DNA of 64,000 nt from Ascaphus truei (lineage: Eukaryota; Chordata; Amphibia; Anura; Ascaphidae): the NCBI GenBank assembly GCA_036426205.1, contig CM071568.1, forward strand, positions 119,543,745 to 119,607,744. Direction: 5' to 3'. Shown piece after piece: positions 21,198-31,029 of this stretch. Made by a program: the position numbers and the translations under genes. Each line of letters opens with the position of its first letter. The first letter of the stretch is position 1. Below the pieces are notes generated by a model. It saw only the letters and a program-made list of their open reading frames with translations, was not told the origin of the DNA and made no database searches.

Positions 21198-21575
21198 ACT
21201 GCTGCGGCCGAGTTTATTCGAGCATTTGCCCGTTCTCGGCCGCAGCAGTAACCAGGCGCGCGCCGGGATGTGCCAGGCGCGCGCGAAAGACACGGAGGAG
21301 CGCCCTCCGATCGGGGCTTTCTCCCTCCCACTGCCGGGTCCGCCGGGTCCCCCGGAACCCCCTGCCGCCGTCCCCCACATCGCGGGACACCAGGGCTCCC
21401 TCGGGGAACCCTGGACGCGCGTGCAGGGGGCGCAGGCTCCCGATGACGCGTGACCGCGCGTCGATGACGCGCGGCACGCCAATGACGCGCGGCACACCGA
21501 GGCAGTGCGGCTAGCATGCCGGGGCATCCCCCGGCTTGCGGAGCTAGCCGCACTCAAATAAAATGTGCCGCCTCT
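21198..21575 (+). mobile_element. GC-rich hairpin element, copy 1
   Basis: This GC-rich island of about 380 bp inside the L1 begins with a perfect 15-bp stem (21198-21212 and 21235-21249) closing a 22-nt loop. It continues through GCGCGCGCC tracts and GATGACGCG repeats and ends near another hairpin (GTGCGGCTAG...CTAGCCGCAC, 21506-21553) and AATAAAATGTG. A second copy lies at 38995-39363. It has no coding capacity; the overlapping open frames in several phases are GC artefacts. The superfamily is unknown and no clear target duplication is visible. Confidence 0.7.
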
Positions 21576-23085
21576 GTAATATACTAAAAAGATTGGGGAG
21601 GGATGTCAAGGGTTTAGAGATTGTTAAGATTATGTCATCAGCAAATACAGCTCTTTAAAATTCCTCTTTCGCTAGCTTGAATGCAGATATATCCTTAGAA
21701 TCTCTTATAAAACAGCTAAGTGGTTCTATAGAGAGAGCAAATAGTAGGGGTGAGAGGGGACACCCCTTTCTGGTCCAATTTGTTATTGGGAATCGACTGG
21801 AAAGTTGCCCATTAACTGCTATAGCTGCTGTAGGGGATTTGCATAGGGCCTTTAACCCATTCATAAAGACTGAGCGAAACCCTAACGCCTCCAGTGTTTT
21901 AAACACGAATTCCTAATTCAGCCTATCAAAGGCCTTTTCCGTGTCTAAGCTTAAGACAACTGGTTGCGATTTAATTGATTGAGCTATGTGCATAATATTA
22001 GCTAGCCTCCTGGTATTATCAGAGGCTTGTCTACCAGTTATAAAACTCACTTGGTCAGGATGAATTATTGTAGTCATGATTGACTTTAACCCGTTAGCCA
22101 AAACATTTGCGTATATTTTTATGTCTGAGTTGAGCAGAGAGATGGGGCGATAACTGTCACAATTTAAAGGCTCTCTTCCTTCTTTATGTATTACTACGAT
22201 AGTAGCTTGGGGCATCTCTTTTGAAGGGCTTGCTCCTTTTAGAAATGTATTAAATAGTTTTGTTAGATTGGGGACCAGTATTGCACAGAGCATTTTATAA
22301 TATTTTCCCGAAAAACCATCTGGTCCAGGAGATTTCCCGTTCTTCGGTGTTTTGATAACTTCTAATATTCCTAGGCCTGTAATTGGTCCTTCGAGTTTGT
22401 CTCTATCTATGGTGGCTATCTTTGGTAAAGTACATCTATGTCGAAAAAGAAGAGGGCAGGTCCAAGTATTTTTGTACTTTTTTGTTAACTTTAGACAAAT
22501 TATATAATTTTTCAAAATACTGTTTAAACTGAGTTCCTATCTGGTTTGGGTCATATATTTCTTGCCCAAGTTTATTTCGAATTGAGACTATTTGAAATCT
22601 TTTACTTTTCTGATCTAACTTATTTGCCAATAGGCGATATTCTTTGTTTCCTTTTTGATAGTATTTTTGTTGCGTCCAACGCATGGCTTTCTTTATCTTG
22701 TTTAATAATAGAGAATTAAGTGTTCCTTAATTTGGGTCACATGTTTAAAGTGTGTATCTGAGGGGTTTGATTTGTGTGGTCTCTCCACCTTTTCTAGATC
22801 TTGGGTTAATCTATTTATATTCTGTATTTTTGCTTCTTTTTCCAAGCCCCAATCGCTATTAACTTACCCCTAATAACAGCTTTGTCCTCTTTGACACCGA
22901 TTCAGTATCTTAATTTCAAAATAGTTCTTTAGTGTTTCCCTAAACTCTTCTATAACATCTGGACTGCATAGTAGGGATTCATTGAGCCTCCAAGACATGG
23001 GTTTTAGTGTAGGGCCCCAATTTTTTTAAGTTTACTACAATGGAGTTACCATGATCTGAACTAATTCCATGGTCTGATTGGCTGA
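21576..23085 (-). pseudogene. Tx1/L1 ORF2: endonuclease end and RT core (host LINE, part 5)
   Basis: The minus strand carries, in order: SDHG, the end of the APE-type endonuclease (near 23060); WRLNESLLCSPDVIEEFRE; the pre-RT region (DPNQIGTQFKQYFEKLY); then RT motifs GKSPGPDGFSGKYYK, EPLNCDSYRPISLLNSDIKI, HPDQVSFITGRQASDNTRR, LSLDTEKAFDRLN, RKGCPLSPLLFALSIEPL and the catalytic FADDIILT (near 21635). Two frameshifts (near 22450-22500 and 21908) and scattered stops kill it. The endonuclease upstream of SDHG is missing because family A copy 2 starts here. Confidence 0.92.
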
Positions 23086-24589
23086 AATACCATGTGATGC
23101 AGGCCATCTTGGATTGGATCTTGGATTTAATGACGTCATGTTAAAGGAAAATGAAGCACAGCCATTCTGATTGGCTGGCTTCATTCCCTTTAAATCATTT
23201 TAAAAAAAGGGGCGCATTGTTTTAACAGCCAATCAGATGGCTGTTGAACCATTTCCCGCCCAAATGTGAAGTCATATTTAAGACAGTGACACCTCATTTG
23301 AGCCCAAGAAGCCGATGAGACGTGTTGTGGATCTACCATTGGGTTTTTGGATTGACAGATGAAGAAAGAAGATATAGAAAATTAAAAAAAAATAATTACA
23401 GAAGAAGATAGAAGAAGCGGATTGAAAAGTAAAGAAAGAAGAATTGGGGTACCTGATCTTCATGGCAGATGGCATCGGATGCAGTTTCAAGCCTTCAGGG
23501 TACGTGAGCTTCCTGATACCACGGAAGTTGGAGGGCCAACACTTCTAAAAGGTAAGTAAAATATTGAATGTATGTAAATGTATTTTATTTTACAGGTTTT
23601 TCGATTTGATTTATTTTTTGGTAATTTTTTCATTGCACATTGACTGATAATGTATTAATCTGTACCACTTTAGGGGACAGATCAATATATTATTAGGTCA
23701 ATCATTTTTTTTAAAGCATGCTCTGTATTGAGTGTGATTTTTTTCTATGTGTGTTTATTATGTGGATGTAATTGTTTGTCATTTTGCTGCATTAATTTGA
23801 ATTTTTTTGGCGATTGATTTTCTTTTTAAATTAATGATGTCTTGTGTTGGGTAATGCTTTTAATGGTTGTGGCGCTGTGTTGTTTTATTAATTAATTGCT
23901 TTGTTGGTTAATGGTTGAATTAATTCATTGTTGTTTAGCTGAGTTGTTTTATTAATCGCTTTTTGGTTAATGCTTGAATTAATTCCTTGTTGTGTTGGTT
24001 AGTGATTGAATTAATTGCATTTGTTAGCTTGTGTTTTAATTTATTGAATTAGGGTGTTTAGGTGTTTTTGACTGTTTTATTATTGTGTCTTTTGTGCATT
24101 AATGTATTGTGATTAGGTGCCCATTGAGTGTTATAGTGGCTTATCAGGCCTATATTATATGTGCATGATGTACCACTATGTCACTCAATGGGTACAGGGT
24201 GGGTATAGTGGGTCTGGGGTGGGTGGTTAGGCCTCCCTGGTGGGTATCTGGGCAGGGTGGGTTAATCCCTTAATTACTATAGTGGTTATTAACCGCTATG
24301 GTGATTAAGGAGTTAGGGGCCATTAGATTGTATTTTTGTATTCTGCTATGTATGGTTTCTCGCAACGGACGCCCTTCACATTGCCAGGGGTAAGTAGAAT
24401 GGTTTTTATTTACTTTATGTATGTATGCTTGCTAATGTTGTGTTTAACAATGGGCAAATAATCTATTATCCATATCTGGATAATAGTTATTTTGCCCATT
24501 ACTGTATTGTATGTGTTTGGCGGGGGGAGCTGTATTGATTGAAATGTAGGGCATATTTTTGAACCCCCAGACTTCCATGGTTACCACCT

Positions 24590-25035
24590 GAGGACCCACG
24601 GGGGACACCTACGGGGAAGAACTGGGGCCCCACAGCCGTGAGGGTACGGGGGACCCGCAGGGACTACCTGAGGGCCCCACAGCCGTGGGGATCCCGGGGA
24701 CCTGCAGGGACGATCCGAGGGCCCCACAGCCATGGGGTCCCGGGGCCCCTTAGGGACCACCCGAGGGCCCCCCAGACACCAGAGGGAACCACCCGAGGGC
24801 CCCGAGACCCCAGTGGGAACCACCCAAGGGCCCCCAGACACCCATAGGGACGACACAGGGACCCCCAGTCACCCACGAGGACACCATTCGGGCCCACGGA
24901 CACTTGCAGGTACCACCTTGAGGCCCATGGAGCCTAGCGGGGACCACACAAAGGCCCCCAGACACACATGGGTACCCCACAGGGTGCACTGTGGGACCTG
25001 CGGATACCCGTCAGGACCACCTGCTGGCCTGGGGT
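24590..25035. repeat. GC-rich minisatellite, ~28-30-bp unit
   Basis: About 14 diverged units of the form GGGGACCACCCGAGGGCCCC plus CAGACACC. The open frames in all phases across it (for example 24732-25040) are products of the repeat. Related arrays occur at 5898-5990, 31820-31880 and 32520-32895. Confidence 0.85.
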
Positions 25036-25477
25036 ATTAATTGTGTAACAAAAGAAATCATGGTATTACAGTATCTGGGTGCACAGGGGGTGGGTTGTTT
25101 ATTGGTGTTTATTAGATATTGTAATGGTTAATTGGGGGCCCACGAGGTGGTTGTGTGGCTGTTGTGTGTATTTGTATTTACTGCGGGTAGCGGGGTGGGT
25201 GAAGGGGTATTAGCCCCAAGGATGTGTGTTTTGGCCTACTGGGTGGGTATTGAGAGGGGTTAACTCTTTTCATTACTTTAGCGGTATTAACCTCTATTGT
25301 AATGAAGGGGTCAAGTCCACCTACTACCCCCCACAAGGCCTAAACACCCACCAGGGCCAAATACCACCTTCACCCACCCCCGCTACCCACAATAAGCCTG
25401 GAATGGGTGGTTAACCCCTTCATTGCCTTAGCGGTTAGCCGCTGAGGTAAGTAAGTGGGCTGTAAATGAATTTTTCC

Positions 25478-25566
25478 TGCATCTGATTCATGCCGGGTGT
25501 CTCCGGTGCTGATATTAATAGGTATCAGCTCCGGAGACCCCGGCATCAATCCGATGCAGGAAACAT
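25478..25566. repeat. Long conserved hairpin in family A
   Basis: TTCCTGCATCTGATTCATGC runs into a GTCTCCGG...GCTGATA arm and, after a short apex, returns as TATCAGCTCCGGAGAC...GATGCAGGAA. It gives a nearly complete stem of about 38 bp. Diverged counterparts are at 31295-31390 and 50535-50622. Confidence 0.8.
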
Positions 25567-25671
25567 GCATTTCATTTTCTAAGTCTCCTCATGCAGCTCA
25601 TTGTTGCTTCTCCACACCTTCTTGCCAACTTTTTGTGGTGGGACGATTTGGAGAAGAACTCTCAATTCTAA

Positions 25672-25972
25672 GGCCTCGGCCATGCTTACTGCTTGCTGGC
25701 AGAGGCACGCTCCCGCTCAGCACTGAGCCCCTACAGTCGCAATTAGAGCGGCTTTAGTAGGGGTCTTAGGGAATTTTAAAATTTCCCCGCTTGCCCGCGC
25801 GCAGGGCCGGTCACGTGAGCGGTTCGCCCAATGAGGGTGAACCAGCTCCGTGACGCCACTGGCCCACCCCCTGACGGCGTGCAGGGAAAGCACCCGCAAG
25901 GCCAGGGAAAGCACCCGCTTTCCCTGAGCCTCAGCGCGCCTCAGCACGCCAGCGGGGAGCCTTGCCAAGGCC
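25672..25972. mobile_element. Harbinger-like MITE, TAA target site
   Basis: The 301-bp insertion is bounded by TAA on both sides (25669-25671 and 25973-25975). Its short inverted ends are GGCCTCGGCCATGC and GCCTTGCCAAGGCC. A 3-bp TWA duplication is characteristic of PIF/Harbinger elements. The interior is GC-rich, includes GGTCACGTGAGCGG (25809) and has no coding. A related MITE is at 59991-60321. Confidence 0.6.
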
Positions 25973-26215
25973 TAAAGTGGCGATCAGGTGCGATAAGCTG
26001 ATCGGGGCTTATAGAATTGAGCGTGTTTGAAAAACTGGCGATCAGTGCCGAAAAATGACTTATCGCCACGCGTCTGCCGATTTGTTTTTTTAAGGGGAAA
26101 AAAAAGCTGATTTTTGCTCTTATTGCCATCTTCTCAGGGCTTACTGAATCGCAGTAGGCTGTTTTGGCGAGAAGCTGGCGATAAGGGGCTTATCGCTGCT
26201 TACTGCATGAGGCCC

Positions 26216-26349
26216 TAAGAGTAAAAAAAAAAACTTAAACTCAAAAAGGGGGAAACTTAATCAGCTGACAGCCATTAGCATGTGATAAACAATCCCAAAC
26301 GGTAGATGTGAGACTGTTAAGGATAAAGAGGGACAGTCTCTGAAACTTT
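26216..26349. other. Linker between L1 ORF1 remnant and family A
   Basis: A short A-rich stretch with no recognised content. In minus-strand order it follows ORF1, where L1 ORF2 would start, but no endonuclease sequence is visible. Confidence 0.3.
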
Positions 26350-27280
26350 ACTCAATTCAGGAGAAGTCGATCATGCTTGGTTGTGTCCACTTGTCTCTGA
26401 CAACCGTAGACCGGTCCGACGGTGAAGGTCTACCACAATCGGGGTTTTTTGGCTGGGCGTGCTCACTTGGTTCCGGGCCTTGCAAGTCCAGATGTAGTAA
26501 TAGAGCTTTGCCCTCATCGCTAGTTGCTGCGGATTGGTTTGTCCATTTTACGTGACTATTACCCGGCAGGGGAATCCCCATCTATACCTTATTTTATGTT
26601 TTCTCAAAATGGAGGTAATGTCGGCAAGATTCCACCTTTTCTGGAGCATAGCTGGTGCCAGGTCTGAAAAGATTTGTAGAATGTCCTCTTGCATTGTTCC
26701 AAGTGAAGCCTATCTTGCAGCTTTCAATAGGGCCTCTTTGGATTTATAGTAGTGAAGCCTGACCACCACGTCCGTTGGTTTGGATGGGTCAGCATACCTT
26801 GATTTTAACACCTTGTGTGCCCTGTCCATAGCCAAATGTCTTTGTCTATTTCTGGGAGAACCTTCTGAAATAAGCTGGTTAAATATGCCTCCAGTTTAGC
26901 TGCGTCTATTTCTTCCGGATAATTTTTATTACGTAGATTATTACAGCGGTATCTATTTTAGCTATCTGATCAGACCCCGTCTCGGAATTTATGTACTTTT
27001 TCTAGACTGTTTTCCACATCATCAGTTCTTTCCTCCAATGCTGTAATTTCTGTCTTAAATTTCTCCATAGATCTGTCAAGCTCAGTCTGGAAAGTCTCTT
27101 TTAATTCTGCTTTCAGGTCCTGCATTAGGCTAAGCATATCTTGCCTTGTCAGGGGTTGTCCTCCCTCTCCTGGTCCCGCTGGCCCCTTGGGGAGCCGCTA
27201 TCATGTGTAGCAGCTGCAGCGACTGGTGTCTGTTTCGTGATGGAGCTGGATGGAGGCTTCTTGTGCGGTCACACGTCTTG
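26350..27280 (-). pseudogene. Tx1/L1 ORF1 (RNA-binding coiled-coil protein) remnant
   Basis: On the minus strand from about 27280: a proline/glycine-rich N-terminus (to PLTRQDMLSLMQDLKAELK), a long heptad-rich coiled coil (FKTEITALEERTDDVENSLE), then PEEIDAAKLEAYLTSLF, a broken RRM-like middle, the phrase LGTMQEDILQIFSDLAPAML and the C-terminal RYRWGFPCRVIVT. This is the domain order of Tx1/L1 ORF1 proteins, which trimerise and coat the LINE RNA. Several stops and frameshifts are present. It may be the ORF1 of the same L1 whose ORF2 starts at 23085; if so, about 700 bp of endonuclease was lost when family A arrived. Confidence 0.75.
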
Positions 27281-28200
27281 CTTTCACCGTCATTGTTCGA
27301 GTGGAGGTTTGGATGGCTGTCTGACTTGTTTAATTCAGGGAGTTATTTCTATGTTCCTAATCTCTGGGTTTCACGGTTGTCAGTGGAGTTCCACAACACC
27401 ACGGCCATCTTTAATGCACTCTCTTTTTTTTATTTTTTACAGTTACTTGTCATTAGTGTGTGGGGTCAGAAATATGTAGATGAGGATGCTGCTAGCACTG
27501 GGTATTTTCCCTTACAGTCTCTGTACCTGCTTGAACTGTGCTACCTCACATATATAATATATAATATATAATGGTCCTCTTGCTGTGGGGTCACAGATCA
27601 GTTCGCAATCAGAAGCCCCCACAGACATGGGGAGAGGGGGTCACCCCAGGATTCCCTCAACCACTGGAGTTTTTGGTTGGTAAACTGAGGGGGAGTTGGG
27701 TGGGATGTGTCAGGCCTGAATTCTCCAACTTCACTGCAGAAACGTCTGATCAAAATGGCCATCCCTCCTACTCTCACTCGATCCCCCTCCCCTACACTAA
27801 TCCTCACTCCAAGCATCCGCTATCAGCTCCTATTTACCAGGGGGCTCACCCAGTCTAACTACAGCCTTGATCTCCTGCATAAAGGAGGGGAGGCAGTCCC
27901 ACTCGCTCCGACAGTCCTCCGGCGGCTCACTGGCGTCCCGCCAAATCAAAATGACCACCTCGCTTCTCCCGGTCCCCTCACTCACCCCCGGCAGCTACGA
28001 TCAGCAAGGGGGGGTCTCCACAAACCCTCCTCAGCCCGGCCAAACGTGCGGACATCAGCCTCTCCAAGGAGAGATGTTCCCTCACTGTCACAGCGCTCCT
28101 CTGGCACAGGTCAGGCGAGGCTCAGCGCCATCCTGACACGCTGGACACGATCCTTCAGCGCTTCATGGGAAATTATTGGGGCTCAAGCAAGATTGTAGGC
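27281..28200 (-). other. Probable 5' region of the L1
   Basis: This is the sequence upstream, in minus-strand sense, of ORF1. The open frames here (27707-28198 plus and others) have no recognisable motif and overlap one another in several phases, so I do not call a gene. Position suggests an L1 5' untranslated region and promoter, but no motif proves it. Confidence 0.35.
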
Positions 28201-28360
28201 TGTGAGTAATGGGGGCGGACCATGAGTGTTATGGTTATTTATTATTGTATTTTTGGGAATATATTTGAAAGGTGTGAATGGCCCATATAGAGCAATCTGG
28301 CCCAGAGCTCAGTAGCTTTGTTTCCGCTCTGTTCGGCTGCTTGCCACGCCTAGTCTGCTC

Positions 28361-28815
28361 TTAAAGCTGCAGTTCAGTCAATATCCTGCATGTGTGTTTT
28401 TTTTAATAAATCAGTTCTGTAGTAAGAAAAAATACTTTTAGCATTTTCTATTTTTAAAAAAACAACTTTGAAAGACCAATTTTCTTGTATTCTATTTTAA
28501 CAACCATTTGCTAAGGCACTGCCCCTTCATGTCCTGTCACAAGCCCTGGCACACCCCTTTGTCAGCCCTGCCCTCCCTCTAGCACATGTCAGTGCAGGAT
28601 GCTCATGAATATTCATGAGCTTCCACTGAGAGAAAGAAGCAGAAGAAAAACAGATCCCTTCACTAATGATGTCACCAAATTTCGCCGATCAATACATGGA
28701 GAACGAATTGACCTGCAGCTATACAGTTCTTTAGTTAATTAGAGATTGCACACATGAAACTATTGAAGTAAAAAAATAAATAAAAAAAATAAAAAAGACT
28801 GAACTACAGCTTTAA
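28361..28815. mobile_element. TTAA-target MITE (Kolobok/piggyBac type)
   Basis: TTAA flanks both ends (28361-28364 and 28812-28815), with inverted termini AAAGCTGCAGTTCAGTC and GACTGAACTACAGCTTT (one mismatch over 17 bp). A TTAA duplication fits T2/Kolobok or piggyBac MITEs. The interior is noncoding and contains a perfect 20-bp palindrome, GCTCATGAATATTCATGAGC (28601-28620). Confidence 0.85.
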
Positions 28816-30005
28816 TTTGTAATGTCTTTAAGTTAATAAATGATTTTACACTAAGAAAATAAACCAAAACTGTATTTCAATAAGCTGTATGTCCTTGGTC
28901 CATCCCCTCCTCCCATTCCACACTCCTGTGTTAAATCTGTCATAACAATTTTCCACATATACTCTAGATGTAAAAGAAATATACATCATAGATGTCATTT
29001 TGAATATGGTGATTGTTTTTTCATGTGAATATCCCATGACCTATTTCAAAGGTCAATAATAACAGATGTTTGAAGTCATTTATGCTTTTCTATTTTTAGA
29101 TTTGAGAAAATATATAAACATTACAAAATATTTGTGATAATAACAATTTATCTTTTTAATGTAGAGTATTTTTAGATTGCTCTGCAACATGTTTTTCTTT
29201 TTACAGTAACCAAAAATATTGAAAATGTATTCATTTAAACAATTCCCATGGTTAAAATACATACAGGAATTAAATATATTATAGCATCTATTGTAAACTA
29301 TTTGGATTTTCCTTCAAATACAGCAAACACTTTATTTTTAGAGACTTGCCTTACACAACTATTGTCAACTTTCTGCACTTCAATAAATATTATGGTGCAT
29401 CAGCTCAGCATCAGGGAAAGAAATGTGCTTGGTACTAAAAACCACTGTTTGCATGACATCATTCCATAACAGATTATACTGTAATGTTGAGAATGTAATC
29501 ATTAGCATTTAAACATGCATAAAATTTAATTAACCTACTTACCAGTTTGCTTAGAACTTTTGAAGGGCTACCTAGAGTCCTCTCTAAGCATTTTATTGCA
29601 GAGTTTTGGAAAGCTCACAAAAGAGAGAAGTTCTCTGGGATTTTTCTCCCTAAAGCTGATGAGCCATGACAGATGAGCAGATGACCCGAGTTAATTATTA
29701 TTGAATTCGTTATTACTGCTTTGTTGTCACTCAGCTCAGCCAGGGTAAAATGATGACAGTAGGTATCTCATTAAAACAGCTGTTTCAATTATGTAGCGGC
29801 AAATATTTAAAAAGCGGGCCTTCCAAGTTTAAAGCTGTTAGCAAAGTTTGTGTTTACAGTGCCAAGATTCTTTGACCTGAAATGGAGATACAGTATGCAG
29901 ATAATCTAATTCACTGCTGGAGGGGTCAGAATGCCTTCTGGTTATTTTTTTTTATATATATTAAATTAAACTGTTTAAAAGAAGAGGTTAAAACATAGAT
30001 TCTTT
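28816..30005. other. Intergenic DNA with a possible conserved noncoding block
   Basis: I recognise no transposon in this 1.2-kb stretch, which is unusual for the window. The part near 29685-29830 has unrepeated, balanced sequence with homeodomain-type TTAATTATTATTGAATT, an E-box in AAAACAGCTGTTTCAATTATG and AAATATTTAAAAAGC. This texture resembles vertebrate enhancers, but without comparison it remains a guess. Confidence 0.35.
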
Positions 30006-31029
30006 AAGTCAGAAGGGATGGAGGCATCGTATCAGAATTATAAGGTATATAACAAAAATTGCAAAATGGCAATCAAATTAGCAAAAATGGATAATGAAAA
30101 AAGGATTGCAATAGAAAGTAAGATCAATCCTAAAAAGATTTTTAATTATCTTAATAACAAAAAAATGAAAAAAAGAAAATATGGGACTCTTTCAGTGTGA
30201 GATGGGCAGGCAGATTTTTAGAGATAAGGAAAAAGCAGAGGTATTAAACAAATTCTTTGCCTCTGAGTTTACCAGGGAAGAATTCATTTCAATAGTATTG
30301 TCGCAGGAGAAAGCCACAACCGCCATATTAATTAACAATTGGTTAACTGAGGAAGAAGTTCATAGGCAGCTTGAAAAAATTAAAGCAAATAAGGCACCTG
30401 GCCCCGATGGCATACGTCCAAGAGTTCTCAAAGAATTATGTTCATTAATAACCAAACCATTATATTTAATATTCAAGGACTCCATTTCCATAGGCTCAGT
30501 ACCACAAGATTGGCATAAAGCAGATGTGGTGCCAATATTTAAAAAGGGAGCTAGATCACAACCGGGGAATAACAGACCTGTAAGCCCGACTTCAATAGTG
30601 GGGAAACTACTTGAAGGTTTAATATGGGATAATATTCAGGAATACCTCATGGAAAACAAAATTATTAGTAATAGTCAGCATGGATTTATGAAGGATAGAT
30701 CATGCCAAACTAACCTTATTTATTTCTTTGAGGGGGTAAGTAGGAATTTAGACAAGGCTAATGCAGTTGATGACGTCTAATTAGATTTTGCAAAGGCTTT
30801 TGATACGGTTCCACACGAGGTTGGTGTACAAAATAAAGAAAATTGGACTCCGTAAAAATATATGCACCTAGATTAAAAACTGGTTAAAGGATAGACAACA
30901 GAGGGTTGTCATAAATGGAACTTTTTCAGGTTGGGTTAAGGTCGTGAGTGGAGTACCTCAGGGATCGGTACCAGGACCTCTGCTTTATATCTTGTTTATT
31001 AATGACCTTGTGGTTGGCATCGAGAGCAA
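30006..31029 (+). pseudogene. CR1-type LINE reverse transcriptase fragment
   Basis: Plus-strand frames read the pre-RT region (NPKKIFNYLNNKKMKK), KAEVLNKFFASEFT, then RT motifs KANKAPGPDGIRPRVLKEL, WHKADVVPIFKKG, NNRPVSPTSIVGKLLEG, SNSQHGFMKDRSCQTNL, an AFDTVPH stretch (after a stop at 30778) and SGVPQGSVPGPLLYILFIND. The catalytic YADD-type box is missing because the element is cut at about 31029, where family A copy 3 begins. Frameshifts occur near 30180 and 30830. A related but different copy is at 56335-57415. Confidence 0.9.

Larger units (their letters stand above)
23090..26215 (+). repeat. Family A repeat, copy 2
   Basis: Same orientation and module order as copy 1: a T-rich stretch (23580-24120), GGTTAATCCCTTAATTAC...GTGATTAAGGAGTTA (24260-24320), ATCCATATCTGGATAAT (24467-24483), a long GGGACCACCCGAGGGCCCC minisatellite, AACCCCTTCATTGCCTTAGCGG (25413-25434), an 85-bp hairpin and a terminus GCTTACTGCATGAGGCCC followed by TAA. 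The 5' part (23090-23560) contains inverted GATTGGCTG/CAGCCAATC (CCAAT) boxes and a splice-donor-like AAAAGGTAAGT (23549), suggesting a promoter and first exon, but I cannot find a protein. It carries a nested MITE at 25672-25972. Confidence 0.7.

Noticed and set aside
21167..21557. Four overlapping open frames of 75-128 codons
   Set aside because: Products of a GC-rich repeat element; frames in several phases on both strands cannot all code.
24581..25040. Collagen-like or proline-rich proteins in several frames
   Set aside because: They are translations of a 28-30-bp minisatellite.
26372..26749. Plus-strand open frames at 26.37-26.75 kb
   Set aside because: They are shadows of the minus-strand L1 ORF1 remnant.
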